Assembly (NCBI RefSeq): GCF_018390695.1
Contig: NZ_JAHBGF010000020.1
Location: 496,001 to 560,000 of the forward strand
Reading direction: 5' to 3'
DNA length: 64,000 nt
DNA from: Ancylobacter sonchi
GTDB taxonomy: Bacteria > Pseudomonadota > Alphaproteobacteria > Rhizobiales > Xanthobacteraceae
Shown: positions 47,431 through 56,942 of the stretch, piece after piece
Position numbering within the stretch: position 1 is the first letter of the stretch
How the letters are laid out: each line of letters opens with the position of its first letter
Notes under the pieces: generated by a model
Database searches by the model: none
The model's input: only the letters and a program-made list of their open reading frames with translations
What the model was told of the DNA's origin: nothing
Position numbers and translations under genes: made by a program

Positions 47431-48867
47431 ATGAATACGCCCGCCCCATCGCTTCCCGCCTATGACCGCTCGGAGCTGACGCCGGGCATCGTCCATATCG
47501 GGCTGGGCAATTTCCACCGCGCGCACCAGGCCGTCTATCTCGACGACCTGTTCGCGCTTGGCGAGGGCCATGACTGGGCGATCATCGGCGCCGGGGTGCG
47601 CCCGGCCGATGCGCGGATGCGCGACGCGCTGAAGGCGCAGGACTGCCTGTCCACCGTCATCGAGCTGGACCCTTCCGGCAAGCGGGCGCGCCGCGTCGGC
47701 GCCATGATCGACTTCCTGCCAGTCGAGCCCGGCAATGGTCCGCTGATCGCCGCTATGTCGCGGCCGGAGATCCGCATCGTCAGCCTGACGGTGACGGAGG
47801 GCGGCTATTTCATGGATCCGGCCGGCCGGCTCGACACCGCCGCTAGTGAGATCGTCGCCGACGCTGCCGATCCCGCCGCGCCGCAGACCGCCTTCGGCGC
47901 CATCCTCGCCGCGCTGAAGGCGCGCCGCGCCGCCGGCATCGCACCCTTCACGGTGATGAGCTGCGATAACCTGCCGGGCAACGGCCATGTCACCCGGCAG
48001 GTGGTGGTCGGGCTGGCCGAGCTGTTCGACGCCGAGCTGGCGCGATGGGTCGACGCCCATGTCGCGTTTCCCAATGGCATGGTCGACCGCATCACCCCGG
48101 CGACCGGCGAGCGCGAATGCGCCATGGCCGCCGCCTTCGGCCTCGACGACCCGGTGCCGGTGACCTGCGAGCCATTCCGCCAATGGGTGCTGGAGGACGA
48201 TTTCCCCGCCGGGCGGCCGGCGCTGGAGAAGGTGGGCGTCGTCTTCACCGATCACGTCCATGCCTATGAGGCGATGAAGATCCGCATCCTCAATGGCGGC
48301 CACGCCATCATCGCCTACCCCGGCGGGCTGATGGATATCGAGCTGGTGCACGAGGCGATGGAGGAGGCGCTGATCGTCGCCTTCCTCGATAAGGTGGAGC
48401 GCGAGGAGATCATCCCCATCGTGCCGCCGGTGCCCGGCACCGATCTCGCGGCCTATTACGCCATCATCCGCGAGCGCTTCGCCAATCCCGAGGTGGCGGA
48501 CACGGTACGGCGGCTCTGCCTCGACGGCTCCAACCGCCAGCCGAAATTCATCGTGCCTTCGATCCGCGACAACCGCGCTGCCGGGCGGTTGCCGACCGGG
48601 CTGATCCTCGCTTCGGCGCTGTGGTGTCGCTACTGCGCCGGCGTGTCGGATTCCGGCGCGGTCATCGCCGCGAACGATCCCAACTGGGAGGCGCTGACGG
48701 CGCGGGCCCGGCAGGCCAAGGCCGATCCCGCCGTGTGGCTCGCCATGCAGGAGGTCTATGGCGATCTCGGCGAGGATACCGAGGTGGTGGCCGCCTTCAG
48801 GGCGGCGCTGCAGGCGCTGTGGGCGAAGGGCACGCGCGCGATGCTGACCGGGTATCTCGCCGGCTGA
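47431..48867 (+). CDS. mtlK: Mannitol/polyol 2-dehydrogenase
   Basis: 478-residue long-chain polyol dehydrogenase (mannitol 2-dehydrogenase family), oxidising mannitol, arabinitol or sorbitol to the ketose with NAD+. N-terminal Rossmann segment IVHIGLGNFHRAHQAVYLDD; catalytic Lys/Asn/His cluster in MKIRILNGGHAII. Size equals MtlK of rhodobacters and rhizobia. It ends the polyol operon: import then oxidation to fructose or a pentulose. The gene name is by similarity. Confidence 0.9.
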   Translation: MNTPAPSLPAYDRSELTPGIVHIGLGNFHRAHQAVYLDDLFALGEGHDWAIIGAGVRPADARMRDALKAQDCLSTVIELDPSGKRARRVGAMIDFLPVEPGNGPLIAAMSRPEIRIVSLTVTEGGYFMDPAGRLDTAASEIVADAADPAAPQTAFGAILAALKARRAAGIAPFTVMSCDNLPGNGHVTRQVVVGLAELFDAELARWVDAHVAFPNGMVDRITPATGERECAMAAAFGLDDPVPVTCEPFRQWVLEDDFPAGRPALEKVGVVFTDHVHAYEAMKIRILNGGHAIIAYPGGLMDIELVHEAMEEALIVAFLDKVEREEIIPIVPPVPGTDLAAYYAIIRERFANPEVADTVRRLCLDGSNRQPKFIVPSIRDNRAAGRLPTGLILASALWCRYCAGVSDSGAVIAANDPNWEALTARARQAKADPAVWLAMQEVYGDLGEDTEVVAAFRAALQALWAKGTRAMLTGYLAG

Positions 48868-49123
48868 GGCTCCATGGCGTCAGGCTGACGGGCCGGCTGC
48901 AAGCCTCAGATGGCGAGAGCGGAGGCGAAGCGCCTCCCGGCCTAACAGGGGCGCCGGCGGTCCAGCCGTGCCTACGCCCGGGGCCTCGCCGCCAAGTGGC
49001 ATGCCGGTGGTGCCCTTGCCGACCCCTCGTCTGTACGGCCCCGAGTTGTCTCGCCGTTGCGCACGTACCTGCGTCAAACCGCTTGCCGACCGAACCGCCC
49101 TTCGTCATTATCCGGGGAAATCT
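48868..49123. other. Gene-free region between the polyol operon and the structured leader
   Basis: 256 bases with no recognisable gene. No intrinsic terminator follows the polyol dehydrogenase within the first 100 bases. The promoter for the downstream CbbQ-like gene should lie in its later part, but I cannot point to convincing -35/-10 or sigma-54 elements. Confidence 0.4.
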
Positions 49124-49200
49124 CCTCGCACAGCGCCGTGCGAGGATCTGGCGATGACGCCTCGCACCGAGCCTGCCGGCTCGGGCGGGGCTTTTTGTTT
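49124..49200 (+). promoter_or_regulatory. ANTAR-type two-hairpin leader with overlapping terminator, before the CbbQ-like gene
   Basis: Hairpin P1 at 49124-49145: 8-bp stem CCTCGCAC/GTGCGAGG with hexaloop AGCGCC (A at position 1, G at position 4, the ANTAR recognition pattern). After ATCT comes P2 at 49150-49161: GGC stem, loop GATGAC with G at position 4, GCC. The 3' arm of P2 is also the 5' arm of an intrinsic terminator (49159-49200): GCCTCGC, bulged A, CCGAGCC, loop TGCC, GGCTCGGGCGGGGC, then TTTTTGTTTT. P2 and terminator cannot form together, so protein binding to P1-P2 would allow read-through. The same design occurs before urtA in this window. Confidence 0.75.
49159..49200 (+). terminator. 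Intrinsic terminator (attenuator) upstream of the CbbQ-like gene
   Basis: Fourteen base pairs with one bulged A and a 4-base loop, followed by TTTTTGTTTT. It ends 40 bases before the ATG of the CbbQ-like gene and far (about 290 bases) after the polyol dehydrogenase, so attenuation of the downstream gene is the better explanation. A further small dyad (GCGGGGCTT / AAGCCCCGC, 49185-49211) overlaps it. Confidence 0.85.
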
Positions 49201-49240
49201 TCAAGCCCCGCGCACATTGTGCCGCAAGGAACCGCGCCGC

Positions 49241-50038
49241 ATGAACCTCGACCAGTATGCGATAGCCGAAGAGCCATTTTACGCCCCCGTCGCGGAAGAG
49301 GTCGTCCTGTTCGAGGCGGCCTATGCGGAGCGCATTCCCTTGATGCTGAAGGGACCGACAGGATGCGGTAAGACCCGCTTCGTCGAGCATATGGCCTGGC
49401 GGCTGAAGCGCCCGCTGATCACCGTCGCCTGCCACGAGGACATGACCGCATCCGATCTGGTGGGACGCTATTTGCTTGATGCCGACGGGACGGTCTGGCG
49501 CGATGGGCCGCTCACCGAGGCGGTGCGCCACGGGGCCATCTGCTACCTCGATGAAATCGTCGAGGCACGCCAGGACACCACCGTGGTGATCCATCCGCTC
49601 ACCGACGAGCGGCGGGTGCTGCCACTGGACAAGCGCAACGAGCTGGTCGCAGCCCATCCCGACTTCTTCCTCGTGATTTCCTACAATCCCGGCTACCAGA
49701 GCGCGGTGAAGGACCTGAAGGAGTCCACCAAGCAGCGCTTCGCCGCCATCGACTTCACCTACGCCCATGCGGACCGGGAGACAGCGATCGTCGCGCAAGA
49801 GGCCGGCATAGCGCTCGACATCGCGGAAAAGCTGGTGCGCATTGCCAGCGCCTCGCGCAATCTCGGCGGGCGTGGCCTGGACGAAGGAGCCTCGACCCGT
49901 ACGCTCATCCGCGCCGGCAAGCTGATCGCCCGCGGCATCGGGATCGCGCAGGCCTGCGACATGACCATCGTCTCGGCGCTGACCGATGATCGCGACACGC
50001 GCGGCGCGCTGCGCTCGGTCGTCTCGGCCTGCCTGTGA
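49241..50038 (+). CDS. MoxR-type AAA+ ATPase of the CbbQ/NirQ/NorQ family
   Basis: 265-residue AAA+ ATPase. Walker A GPTGCGKT at residues 38-45, Walker B AICYLDEIVEAR, sensor region FFLVISYNPGYQS, arginine-finger region STKQRFAAIDF, and the usual C-terminal helical lid. Family members form hexamers that remodel metalloenzymes with a VWA partner: RubisCO activase CbbQ, nitric oxide reductase NorQ. The partner gene overlaps its stop (GTGA). No RubisCO or nor genes are in the window, and the gene follows an ANTAR-type attenuator and faces the urease operon, so its target may be an amide- or urea-linked enzyme. The ATG at 49241 is the first Met at the conserved N-terminus. Confidence 0.9.
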   Translation: MNLDQYAIAEEPFYAPVAEEVVLFEAAYAERIPLMLKGPTGCGKTRFVEHMAWRLKRPLITVACHEDMTASDLVGRYLLDADGTVWRDGPLTEAVRHGAICYLDEIVEARQDTTVVIHPLTDERRVLPLDKRNELVAAHPDFFLVISYNPGYQSAVKDLKESTKQRFAAIDFTYAHADRETAIVAQEAGIALDIAEKLVRIASASRNLGGRGLDEGASTRTLIRAGKLIARGIGIAQACDMTIVSALTDDRDTRGALRSVVSACL

Positions 50039-52344
50039 GTGCCGGCATGGTGCCGGCCTCGCTCCGCCTCTCCGCCCCGGACGAGGGCGCGCATTCGGGC
50101 GATGTGCTGGCACGTCGTCTCGCGGGCCGTCCCGAACTCGCGGCCCGCTTCGCCGCCGCCCGTCTTCTCGTCGCGCGCCATGTCGAGGTTGCGGACGCCG
50201 ATATGTGGGCAGGGTCGGTGGCGGCCCTCTACGACGCCAATGCCGGTCCGGCCCTGCTCGAGGCTCTCTGGTCGCTGGAAACGCGCCTCTTGCCCGGCAC
50301 GTCGGTACCGGCACTGCTGGCGCTGTGGTCGGCCACGCGGACGCTGTGTCGCCACGCCGGCGCCGCTGTCGCCCGCCGTGCGGTGGAGGCCGTCGCGGCA
50401 CGTGTCCATTATGGCGAGGATGGCGCCCACCTTGCTGCGGTGCTTCGGATTTTGGCCGGCCTCGCGGAACGTGCCGCGGACGCGGTTGCGCCGCTGCTCG
50501 ATGCGTTCGACGACATCGTCGATGCGGTGGATGCATCGGGGCTCGAGGCCTGGATCGCCGATGGGCTGGCTCTCCATCCGGCCGACCGGCGGCGGCGGGC
50601 CGCCTATTTCCGGCTGGCGGACGCGGCCGCCCGGCAACGCCTGGCCGAACGGGCAGGTGCGATACGCTACGCACCGCATGAGGAAAGGCTGCGCAAGGTG
50701 ACGCGTGCGCTTTTCGGCTTCGAGCCGGAGGTGCGTGTGATCGCCGATCGCGGCCTGCGCCGTACCCGTCTCGCCGGTGGACTGCTTCTGATGCCCGCGC
50801 GCTTTACCGATCTGCCGGCCGCCGAGGCGCCGACGACCTTCGAGGCGGCGGTGCTGCATGCCGCCTGCCATCGTGCCTTCACCACGACGCGATTTGCGGT
50901 CGGGCGGATGAAGCCGGTGCAACTCGCTCTCGTCGCGCTGCTGGAGGATGCACGCGTCGAGCGGTTGGCGACCCGGCGCTATCCCGGCCTTGCGCGGCTG
51001 TGGGGCGGGCTTCACCACGCGCCGGCGAGCCGGATCCAGACGATCCCCTCGCTGTTCGCGCGGTTGGCGCGCGGTCTCGCCGATCCTGCGTTCGCCGATG
51101 GCGACGGCTGGATCGCGAAGGCCCGGCGCCTGTTCGACGATGCCTTCGCCGCCGATCCCGCGCAGCAGTCCTTTGTGCCGGAGATTGCCCGTGTCATCGG
51201 CCATGACCTTGGGCAGCTCCGCATTCCCTTCGACGCCAAAGGCTATGTCGTTCAGCCGCTTTATCGCGACGACGGGCTCGGCCTGTTCGACTGGGCCGAG
51301 ACCGACCCCGAGAACGCGGACGCGCTCGAATTGATGGTGGAGGCGGCGCGCATTCGCGAGGAGGAGGTCGACGCCGGGTCCTCCGACGCCCCGGCTGAAC
51401 CCGGCGAGCGCGCCCGCGCGCAACCGCGCGCAGAGGATGAGGAGGGTACGCTCATCGCGCTCCACCCGGAATGGCACCACCGGCTGCGCGCCGAGCAGCC
51501 GGACCATGTGACGGTGCGGCTCTATCCCGCCGCCGAGGGCGCGACCGATCCGCTGCGCGCGCGGCTCGCGGTGGCGCGGGGCGTACGGGCCCGCATCGAC
51601 GCGCTGGTGCGTCGGGCTCGGCTAGACCGTCCGACGCGCCTGCGCCGGCGCATGCAGGGGGACGACCTCGATCTGGAGGCGGCACAGGAGGCGATGCAGG
51701 CGCTGCGACTGCGCGAGATGCCCGATCCGCGCATCCACATGGCCAAGCACAGGCAGGGCCGCGACGTCGCGCTGATGCTGTTGCTCGACATCTCGCAATC
51801 GACCGCCGATCCGGTGGCCGGTGAGGGTGAGACAGTGCTCTCGACCGCCGCGCTGTCGGTGGCTCTGCTCGGGGAAGCGCTGGCCGGGTTGGGCGATCCT
51901 TTCGCCGCGGATGCCTTCGCCTCCAATGGCCGGGCGGATGTGCGCATCACCCCGCTGAAGAACTTCGACGAGCGCTGGGAGGCGGCGCTGCCGCGCCTCG
52001 CGGGCCTGCAGCCGGCCTATTCCACCCGCCTCGGTGCGGCGTTGCGTCATGGCGCCGCCCGCTTGGCGTCGCGTGCCCATCATCGTCGCGTGCTCGTGGT
52101 GGTGACCGATGGCGAGCCTTCGGACATCGACGTCGAGGAGTCGGAATATCTTATCGAGGATGCCAAGCACGCGGTCGCCCGGGCGCGGGGGCAGGGGCTC
52201 GACGTGTTCTGCGTCGCGCTGGGCGAGGCGGCCGACAAGGCCGGTGCCGCCATGTTCGGCCGGCGCAACACCTTTGGCGTAACGCGTGTATCGGAGTTGC
52301 CGCAGCGGCTGGCGGCACTTTACTACCAGCTCACTGTGCGCTGA
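50035..52344 (+). CDS. VWA domain protein of the CbbO/NorD family
   Basis: 769-residue partner of the AAA+ ATPase. The N-terminal two-thirds is a helical adaptor region, with an acidic/Ala-rich linker around residues 440-475. The C-terminal von Willebrand factor A domain (about 575-769) carries the MIDAS motif DISQS at 585-589 and a later VVTDGEPSD. CbbO and NorD use this metal site to dock the motor on the client protein. GTG start overlapping the ATPase stop by 4 bases. It converges on ureD with only two bases between the stop codons. Confidence 0.88.
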   Translation: MSAGMVPASLRLSAPDEGAHSGDVLARRLAGRPELAARFAAARLLVARHVEVADADMWAGSVAALYDANAGPALLEALWSLETRLLPGTSVPALLALWSATRTLCRHAGAAVARRAVEAVAARVHYGEDGAHLAAVLRILAGLAERAADAVAPLLDAFDDIVDAVDASGLEAWIADGLALHPADRRRRAAYFRLADAAARQRLAERAGAIRYAPHEERLRKVTRALFGFEPEVRVIADRGLRRTRLAGGLLLMPARFTDLPAAEAPTTFEAAVLHAACHRAFTTTRFAVGRMKPVQLALVALLEDARVERLATRRYPGLARLWGGLHHAPASRIQTIPSLFARLARGLADPAFADGDGWIAKARRLFDDAFAADPAQQSFVPEIARVIGHDLGQLRIPFDAKGYVVQPLYRDDGLGLFDWAETDPENADALELMVEAARIREEEVDAGSSDAPAEPGERARAQPRAEDEEGTLIALHPEWHHRLRAEQPDHVTVRLYPAAEGATDPLRARLAVARGVRARIDALVRRARLDRPTRLRRRMQGDDLDLEAAQEAMQALRLREMPDPRIHMAKHRQGRDVALMLLLDISQSTADPVAGEGETVLSTAALSVALLGEALAGLGDPFAADAFASNGRADVRITPLKNFDERWEAALPRLAGLQPAYSTRLGAALRHGAARLASRAHHRRVLVVVTDGEPSDIDVEESEYLIEDAKHAVARARGQGLDVFCVALGEAADKAGAAMFGRRNTFGVTRVSELPQRLAALYYQLTVR

Positions 52345-52346
52345 TT

Positions 52347-53171
52347 CTATTTGCGCCGCACCGCCGGTGGCACGCCGAAGCGCGCGGCGAAGACATGGGC
52401 GAAGGCCGCGCGCATGGCCCGCTCATGGGCGGCGCCGTCGCGGGCCAGCAGGCGCAGGCCGAGGCCGGCGCCGTTCGGCAGCGAGCTCACCCCGGCAAGG
52501 CAGCCGGGTCGGTCGAGTGCATCCTCGAAGCCGTGCGCATCGGTCTCCGCGGTCAGCCATAGCGCGCTTGCCGCGACGCGGTGGCCGTGCAGCGGACCGT
52601 CCGGCCGCGCGAGGTCCGGGCCATCGACCACCTGGCGGTCGCTGGCGACGAGCTGCCCGTCGCGACGCACGTCGACGCGGCTTCGATAGGCGAGCGGCAT
52701 GCCGCCGGCGTTCTTCGGATCGTGCACCAGCAGGCCGTCGGCGAGGAAGGCGACGGCATCGCCCTCGAGGGCGATGTCCAGCCGCGTATCCGAAGCGGCA
52801 CCGGGAAACAGGATCTGCGGGTCCGGCGTGTAGGCGAGAAAGCCTCCCGCCGCGACCTCGACGAGGACGCGCATCCGCGCTGTGCGGCCGCGATCGCCAT
52901 GCACCAGCGTCGAGGCCTGGGTGGTGAGGTGCAACGCCGCGCCAGCGCCGACCCGCACCTGCACTGTCAGGTCCTCTCCGGCATAGAAGCCGCCGGAAGA
53001 GGACTGCATGTAGAGCGTCGCCACTTCCGGACGTGCGGCATCGAGCGCGAAGAGACGCGTGAGGTGGAACGGGTAGGTGACATAGCGCCCGACGAGGCGG
53101 CTCGCCGGGCCGCGGCGTTCCACTGCGATGTCGAGTTCGGGCCGGCGGAGGGAGGCGAGGGGGGCGTTCAT
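52347..53171 (-). CDS. ureD: Urease accessory protein UreD (UreH)
   Basis: 274 residues, the scaffold that binds apo-urease and recruits UreF and UreG for nickel insertion. Family landmarks: [30 protein letters not shown], and [15 protein letters not shown]. Last gene of the urease operon in transcription order, overlapping ureG by 4 bases. Convergent with the CbbO-like gene. Confidence 0.93.
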   Translation of the reverse strand: MNAPLASLRRPELDIAVERRGPASRLVGRYVTYPFHLTRLFALDAARPEVATLYMQSSSGGFYAGEDLTVQVRVGAGAALHLTTQASTLVHGDRGRTARMRVLVEVAAGGFLAYTPDPQILFPGAASDTRLDIALEGDAVAFLADGLLVHDPKNAGGMPLAYRSRVDVRRDGQLVASDRQVVDGPDLARPDGPLHGHRVAASALWLTAETDAHGFEDALDRPGCLAGVSSLPNGAGLGLRLLARDGAAHERAMRAAFAHVFAARFGVPPAVRRK

Positions 53172-53821
53172 CGGCGGATCAGCACCGCCGCGCAGATCGC
53201 GTCCGCTACCGCCTCGATGTTGATGCCGGCGCGACAGGCCGTGGCGAGCAGGGGGCTGCCGCCGCGCACCGCGCGCGCCTCCTCCAGCATCGCGTCGAGA
53301 TCGACGCCGACATGCGGGGCGAGGTCGACCTTGTTGACGACCAGCAGGTCGCATTGCAGCACGCCCGGCCCGCGCTTCCTCGGGATGTCGCCGCCGCCCG
53401 CCACGTCGATGACGAAGATCCACCAGTCGACGAGGTCGAGCGAGAAGGTCGAGGCGAGATTGTCGCCGCCGGATTCGATGATGACGAGTTCGAGCCCGGG
53501 GAAGCGGGCGTCGAGTTCGTCGGCAGCGAGGATGTTCAGCGTCGGATCCTCGCGGATCACCGTATGCGGGCAGGCGCCGGCCTCCACCGCCAGCACGCGG
53601 GCGGGGTCGATGATGCCGGAACGGCGCAGCCGTTCGGCATCCTCGGCGGTGACGAGGTCGTTGGTGACGACGGCCACCGAGATGCCGCGCCGCTGGAACA
53701 CCGGCAGCAGTGCCTCGATCAGCGCGGTCTTGCCGGAGCCGACCGGGCCGCCGATGCCGATGCGGGCGGCGTTGGCGGGATGCGGTGGAACCGGCTGGCG
53801 GGAGGGGGAGAGGTCGTTCAT
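53168..53821 (-). CDS. ureG: Urease accessory GTPase UreG
   Basis: 217-residue SIMIBI-class GTPase supplying energy and nickel for urease maturation. P-loop [17 protein letters not shown], metal-binding Cys in [14 protein letters not shown] (CPH motif), Walker [14 protein letters not shown] and base-recognition NKVDLA. It overlaps ureD and follows ureC by 4 bases. Confidence 0.96.
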   Translation of the reverse strand: MNDLSPSRQPVPPHPANAARIGIGGPVGSGKTALIEALLPVFQRRGISVAVVTNDLVTAEDAERLRRSGIIDPARVLAVEAGACPHTVIREDPTLNILAADELDARFPGLELVIIESGGDNLASTFSLDLVDWWIFVIDVAGGGDIPRKRGPGVLQCDLLVVNKVDLAPHVGVDLDAMLEEARAVRGGSPLLATACRAGINIEAVADAICAAVLIRR

Positions 53822-53825
53822 CTCG

Positions 53826-55535
53826 TCACCTCAGCATGTAGCGCTGCGTCAGCGGCAGCTTGGTCGCGGGCTCGCAGGTGGCCAGCACACCGTCGACGAA
53901 GACGTCGAAGGTGGACGGATTGACCTCGATGGTCGGCAGCGCGTCGTTGCGCAGCATGTCGCGCTTCGAGAGCGTGCGCGTGCCGATGGCGGGCAGTAGC
54001 GCCTTGGTGAGGCCGAGCGTGCCGGCGAGGTTGTCCTCGATGGCGAAGGGATGCACGAAGCAGGCGGAGAGCTGGGAGGCGGCGCGGCCGAAGGCGCCCC
54101 ATTGCGGGCGCAGCGCCAGCGGCTCGCAGGTCATCAGCGACGCGGCGCTGTCGCCCATCGCGCCCCAGGCGATGAAGCCGCTTTTGATGATCAATTCCGG
54201 CTTGGAGCCGAAATAGGCCGGCCGCCAGACCACGATGTCGGCCATCTTGCCGTCTTCCAGCGAGCCGACATGGGCGTCGATGCCGAAGGTGCGGGCGGCG
54301 TTGATGGTGTATTTGGCGATGTAGCGGCGGATACGCTCATTGTCGCCGAACGTCGCCTCCTCCGGCAGGCGGCCGCGCTGGTCCTTCATCTTGGAGGCCA
54401 GCTGCCAGGTGCGGGTGATCACCTCATGGATGCGGCCCATGCCCTGGCTGTCCGAGCCCAGCATGGAGATGGCGCCGATGTCGTGCAGGATGTCCTCTGC
54501 CGCGATGGTTTGCGGGCGGATGCGGCTCTCGGCGAAGGCCACGTCCTCCGGGATCGCCGGATTGAGGTGGTGGCACACCATCGTCATGTCGAGGTGTTCG
54601 TCGAAGGTGTTGACCGTGTAGGGGTTGGTCGGGTTGGTCGAGGACGGCAGGCAATGGCCGTAGCCGGCCACCTTGATGATATCAGGCGCATGGCCGCCGC
54701 CGGCACCCTCGGTGTGGTACATATGGATGGTGCGGCCGGCGATGGCGGCCAGCGTATCCTCGAGAAAGCCGCTCTCGTTCAGCGTGTCGGTGTGGATCTG
54801 CACCTGGAAGTCGAGATCGTCAGCCACCTTCAGGCAGGTGTCGATGGCGGCAGGCATCGAGCCCCAGTCCTCGTGCAGCTTCAGTCCCAGGGCCCCGGTG
54901 CGCATCTGCTCGACGAGCGAAGCGGGCTTGTGGGAGTTGCCGCGGCCGAGGAAGCCGAAATTGATCGGCCACGCTTCAGATGCCTGCAGCATCTTGCCGA
55001 CATTGAACGGCCCGCCGCAGTCGATGCCGACGGTGATCGGGCCGAGCGAGCCGCCGATCATGGTGGTGATGCCAGACGCGATGGCGTGCTCGCACAGCTG
55101 GGCGCTGTCGAAATGCACGTGGACGTCGATGGCGCCGGCGGTCGCGATCAGCCCCTCGCAGTCGCGCACCGTGGTGGCGGCGGAGACGCGCAGGCGCGGG
55201 TCGACGCCGTCCATGATAGCGGGGTTGCCGGCCTTGCCGATGCCGACGATGCGCCCGTCCTTGATGCCGAGGTCGCCCTTGACGATGCCGAGCACCGCGT
55301 CGATCACCACGACGTTGCACAGCAGCATGTCGAGCGCACCATCGGCGCTGGTCAGGCCGGCGACGGTGCCCATGCCGTCGCGCAGGGTCTTGCCGCCGCC
55401 GTGCAGGCATTCCTCGCCATAGACGGCATGGTCCTTCTCGACCACGGCGATCAGCGAGGTGTCGCCGAGGCGCACGCCGTCGCCGGTGGTGGGGCCGTAC
55501 ATGGCGGCATAGTCGGCGCGGCTCATCCGGGCCAT
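53826..55535 (-). CDS. ureC: Urease alpha subunit
   Basis: 569-residue catalytic subunit hydrolysing urea to ammonia and carbamate. Nickel ligands are visible: HVHFD, the carboxylated Lys in [10 protein letters not shown], His in [11 protein letters not shown] and [12 protein letters not shown], and Asp of the late loop GSDSQGMGR. The active-site flap [20 protein letters not shown] is intact. Full length. Encoded between the fused ureAB gene and ureG. Confidence 0.97.
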   Translation of the reverse strand: MARMSRADYAAMYGPTTGDGVRLGDTSLIAVVEKDHAVYGEECLHGGGKTLRDGMGTVAGLTSADGALDMLLCNVVVIDAVLGIVKGDLGIKDGRIVGIGKAGNPAIMDGVDPRLRVSAATTVRDCEGLIATAGAIDVHVHFDSAQLCEHAIASGITTMIGGSLGPITVGIDCGGPFNVGKMLQASEAWPINFGFLGRGNSHKPASLVEQMRTGALGLKLHEDWGSMPAAIDTCLKVADDLDFQVQIHTDTLNESGFLEDTLAAIAGRTIHMYHTEGAGGGHAPDIIKVAGYGHCLPSSTNPTNPYTVNTFDEHLDMTMVCHHLNPAIPEDVAFAESRIRPQTIAAEDILHDIGAISMLGSDSQGMGRIHEVITRTWQLASKMKDQRGRLPEEATFGDNERIRRYIAKYTINAARTFGIDAHVGSLEDGKMADIVVWRPAYFGSKPELIIKSGFIAWGAMGDSAASLMTCEPLALRPQWGAFGRAASQLSACFVHPFAIEDNLAGTLGLTKALLPAIGTRTLSKRDMLRNDALPTIEVNPSTFDVFVDGVLATCEPATKLPLTQRYMLR

Positions 55536-55556
55536 GGCTCGTCTCCTTCGTGAAAC

Positions 55557-56249
55557 TCAGGCGCCGCGGAAGCCGGCGGCGCGGGCGCGGTCGAGCGCGG
55601 CGTCCGCCGCTTCGGGGGCGGTCGATCCGTTGGTCAGGCCGTTGAGCCCGCTTACCTCGCCAATGCCGCCAAAGGCGACCAGCGCCACCTCCTTCGCCTG
55701 ACCGGGCTCGAAGCGAACGGCGGTGCCGGCGGGGATGTTGAGGCGCATGCCGAAAGCCGTCGCGCGGTCGAAATCGAGGGCGCGGTTGGCCTCGAAGAAA
55801 TGGAAGTGGCTGCCGATCTGCACCGGCCGGTCGCCGGTGTTGGTCACCGAGAGCTGCGCGGTGCGGCGGCCGACATTGAGCTCGATCTCACCCGGAGCGG
55901 CGATGATCTCGCCGGGCACCCGCGTCTCCGTGGGCACGGCGTGGCCGGGGCGGATCGGCTCGTGCACGGTGACGAGCTTGGTACCGTCCGGGAAGGTCGC
56001 CTCCACCTGCAGCATGGGGATGAGCGCGTCGACCCCGTCCATCACGTCGTCGGTGGTGAGGAGACTGGCGCCGAGCTCCATCATCTCGGCGACGCTGCGG
56101 CCGTCCCGGGCGCCCTCGAGGATCTCGTCGGCGATCAGCGCCGTCGCCTCGGGGGCGTTGAGCTTGCGGCCGCGCGCGCGGCGCTTCCGGGCCAGCTCGG
56201 CGGCGGAGAAGATCGTGAGCCGTTCATATTCGGTGGGCGTCAGCAGCAT
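55557..56249 (-). CDS. ureAB: Fused urease gamma-beta subunit
   Basis: 230 residues combining gamma subunit (1 to about 100, [20 protein letters not shown]...) and beta subunit (about 105-215, [19 protein letters not shown] and [18 protein letters not shown]) in one chain with a short linker, as in Helicobacter UreA and some Alphaproteobacteria. It would assemble as a trimer of (gamma-beta)-alpha units. A 20-residue Ala/Arg-rich tail follows the beta domain. Confidence 0.94.
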   Translation of the reverse strand: MLLTPTEYERLTIFSAAELARKRRARGRKLNAPEATALIADEILEGARDGRSVAEMMELGASLLTTDDVMDGVDALIPMLQVEATFPDGTKLVTVHEPIRPGHAVPTETRVPGEIIAAPGEIELNVGRRTAQLSVTNTGDRPVQIGSHFHFFEANRALDFDRATAFGMRLNIPAGTAVRFEPGQAKEVALVAFGGIGEVSGLNGLTNGSTAPEAADAALDRARAAGFRGA

Positions 56250-56259
56250 GGTCCGCCTC

Positions 56260-56940
56260 TCAGTTGGAAAACAGGCGCAACGGCAGGCGGGCCTGCCGCG
56301 CGGCGGCGATGTCGGAAAAGGGCGAGAAGCCGACCGGTTCGGCGTCGGAGGCGACCGGCTCGGCGCAGACCGCCGCCACCGTGGCGAGCAGTGCGGGCAT
56401 CGCCTGCTGGGCGCCGAGCGCGCCGATCAGGCCGAGCCGCGTCGCGGCCGTCAGCCCGCCGGTGACGAGCTGGTAGCCGGCGAGGAGAGCGGCGGACGCC
56501 TCGTCGAGGCCGGAGGCCCGCCACAGCAGCCCCTGCACGGCGGCGAGCGTGCCGGGCGCCGCGCCGTCCGCTACCCGCGCGCGGTAGGCCGCCGCACCGG
56601 GCGTGCCGAGGCGCAGATGGGTGGCGAGCAGCGCTGCGCCGTTGCGCCGCGCGCCCAGCCGCAGCGGCTCGCTGAAGCTCGACAAATCGAGGTCGTGGTC
56701 GAGCGCGGCGATGGCGTCGAGGTCGCCATCGCCGCGATGACACTGCACCAGCGTCACCCGTTCGGCCGATCCCCAGCGGTGGCGGACCTGCTCGGTGAGG
56801 AAGCCGGCGATGGCGTCGGTGTCCGGCCGGGCACCGCTGACCGCGCCGAGGCCTTCGAGCCCCTGCGAGAAGGCGAAGCCGCCGCTCGGGAACGCGGTGT
56901 CGCCGAAGCGCAGGGCGAGGAGCAGCGCCGATGCGTCCAT
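56260..56940 (-). CDS. ureF: Urease accessory protein UreF
   Basis: 226-residue all-helical protein that gates GTP hydrolysis by UreG in the activation complex. Typical N-terminus [24 protein letters not shown] and C-terminal conserved PLRLFSN. The ATG at 56940 lies two bases after the ureE stop. Confidence 0.94.
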   Translation of the reverse strand: MDASALLLALRFGDTAFPSGGFAFSQGLEGLGAVSGARPDTDAIAGFLTEQVRHRWGSAERVTLVQCHRGDGDLDAIAALDHDLDLSSFSEPLRLGARRNGAALLATHLRLGTPGAAAYRARVADGAAPGTLAAVQGLLWRASGLDEASAALLAGYQLVTGGLTAATRLGLIGALGAQQAMPALLATVAAVCAEPVASDAEPVGFSPFSDIAAARQARLPLRLFSN

Positions 56941-56942
56941 GT

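Noticed and set aside
49150..49200. Fluoride riboswitch before the CbbQ-like gene
   Set aside because: The GGCGATGA string begins like a crcB motif, but the required downstream UGAUG-type pairing segment is missing and the gene is not a fluoride exporter; the two-hairpin/terminator design fits ANTAR control better.
48797..50674. 625-residue minus-strand open frame across the attenuator and AAA+ gene
   Set aside because: Runs across the intergenic leader and antisense to the AAA+ and VWA genes; no motif or ribosome site.
49241..52344. Calling the AAA+/VWA pair cbbQ-cbbO and inferring a CO2-fixation locus
   Set aside because: No RubisCO or Calvin-cycle gene is present in the window, and NorQ/NorD are equally similar by eye, so a gene name would overstate the evidence.
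54051..55553. 500-residue plus-strand frame opposite ureC
   Set aside because: Pure antisense of the highly conserved urease alpha subunit.
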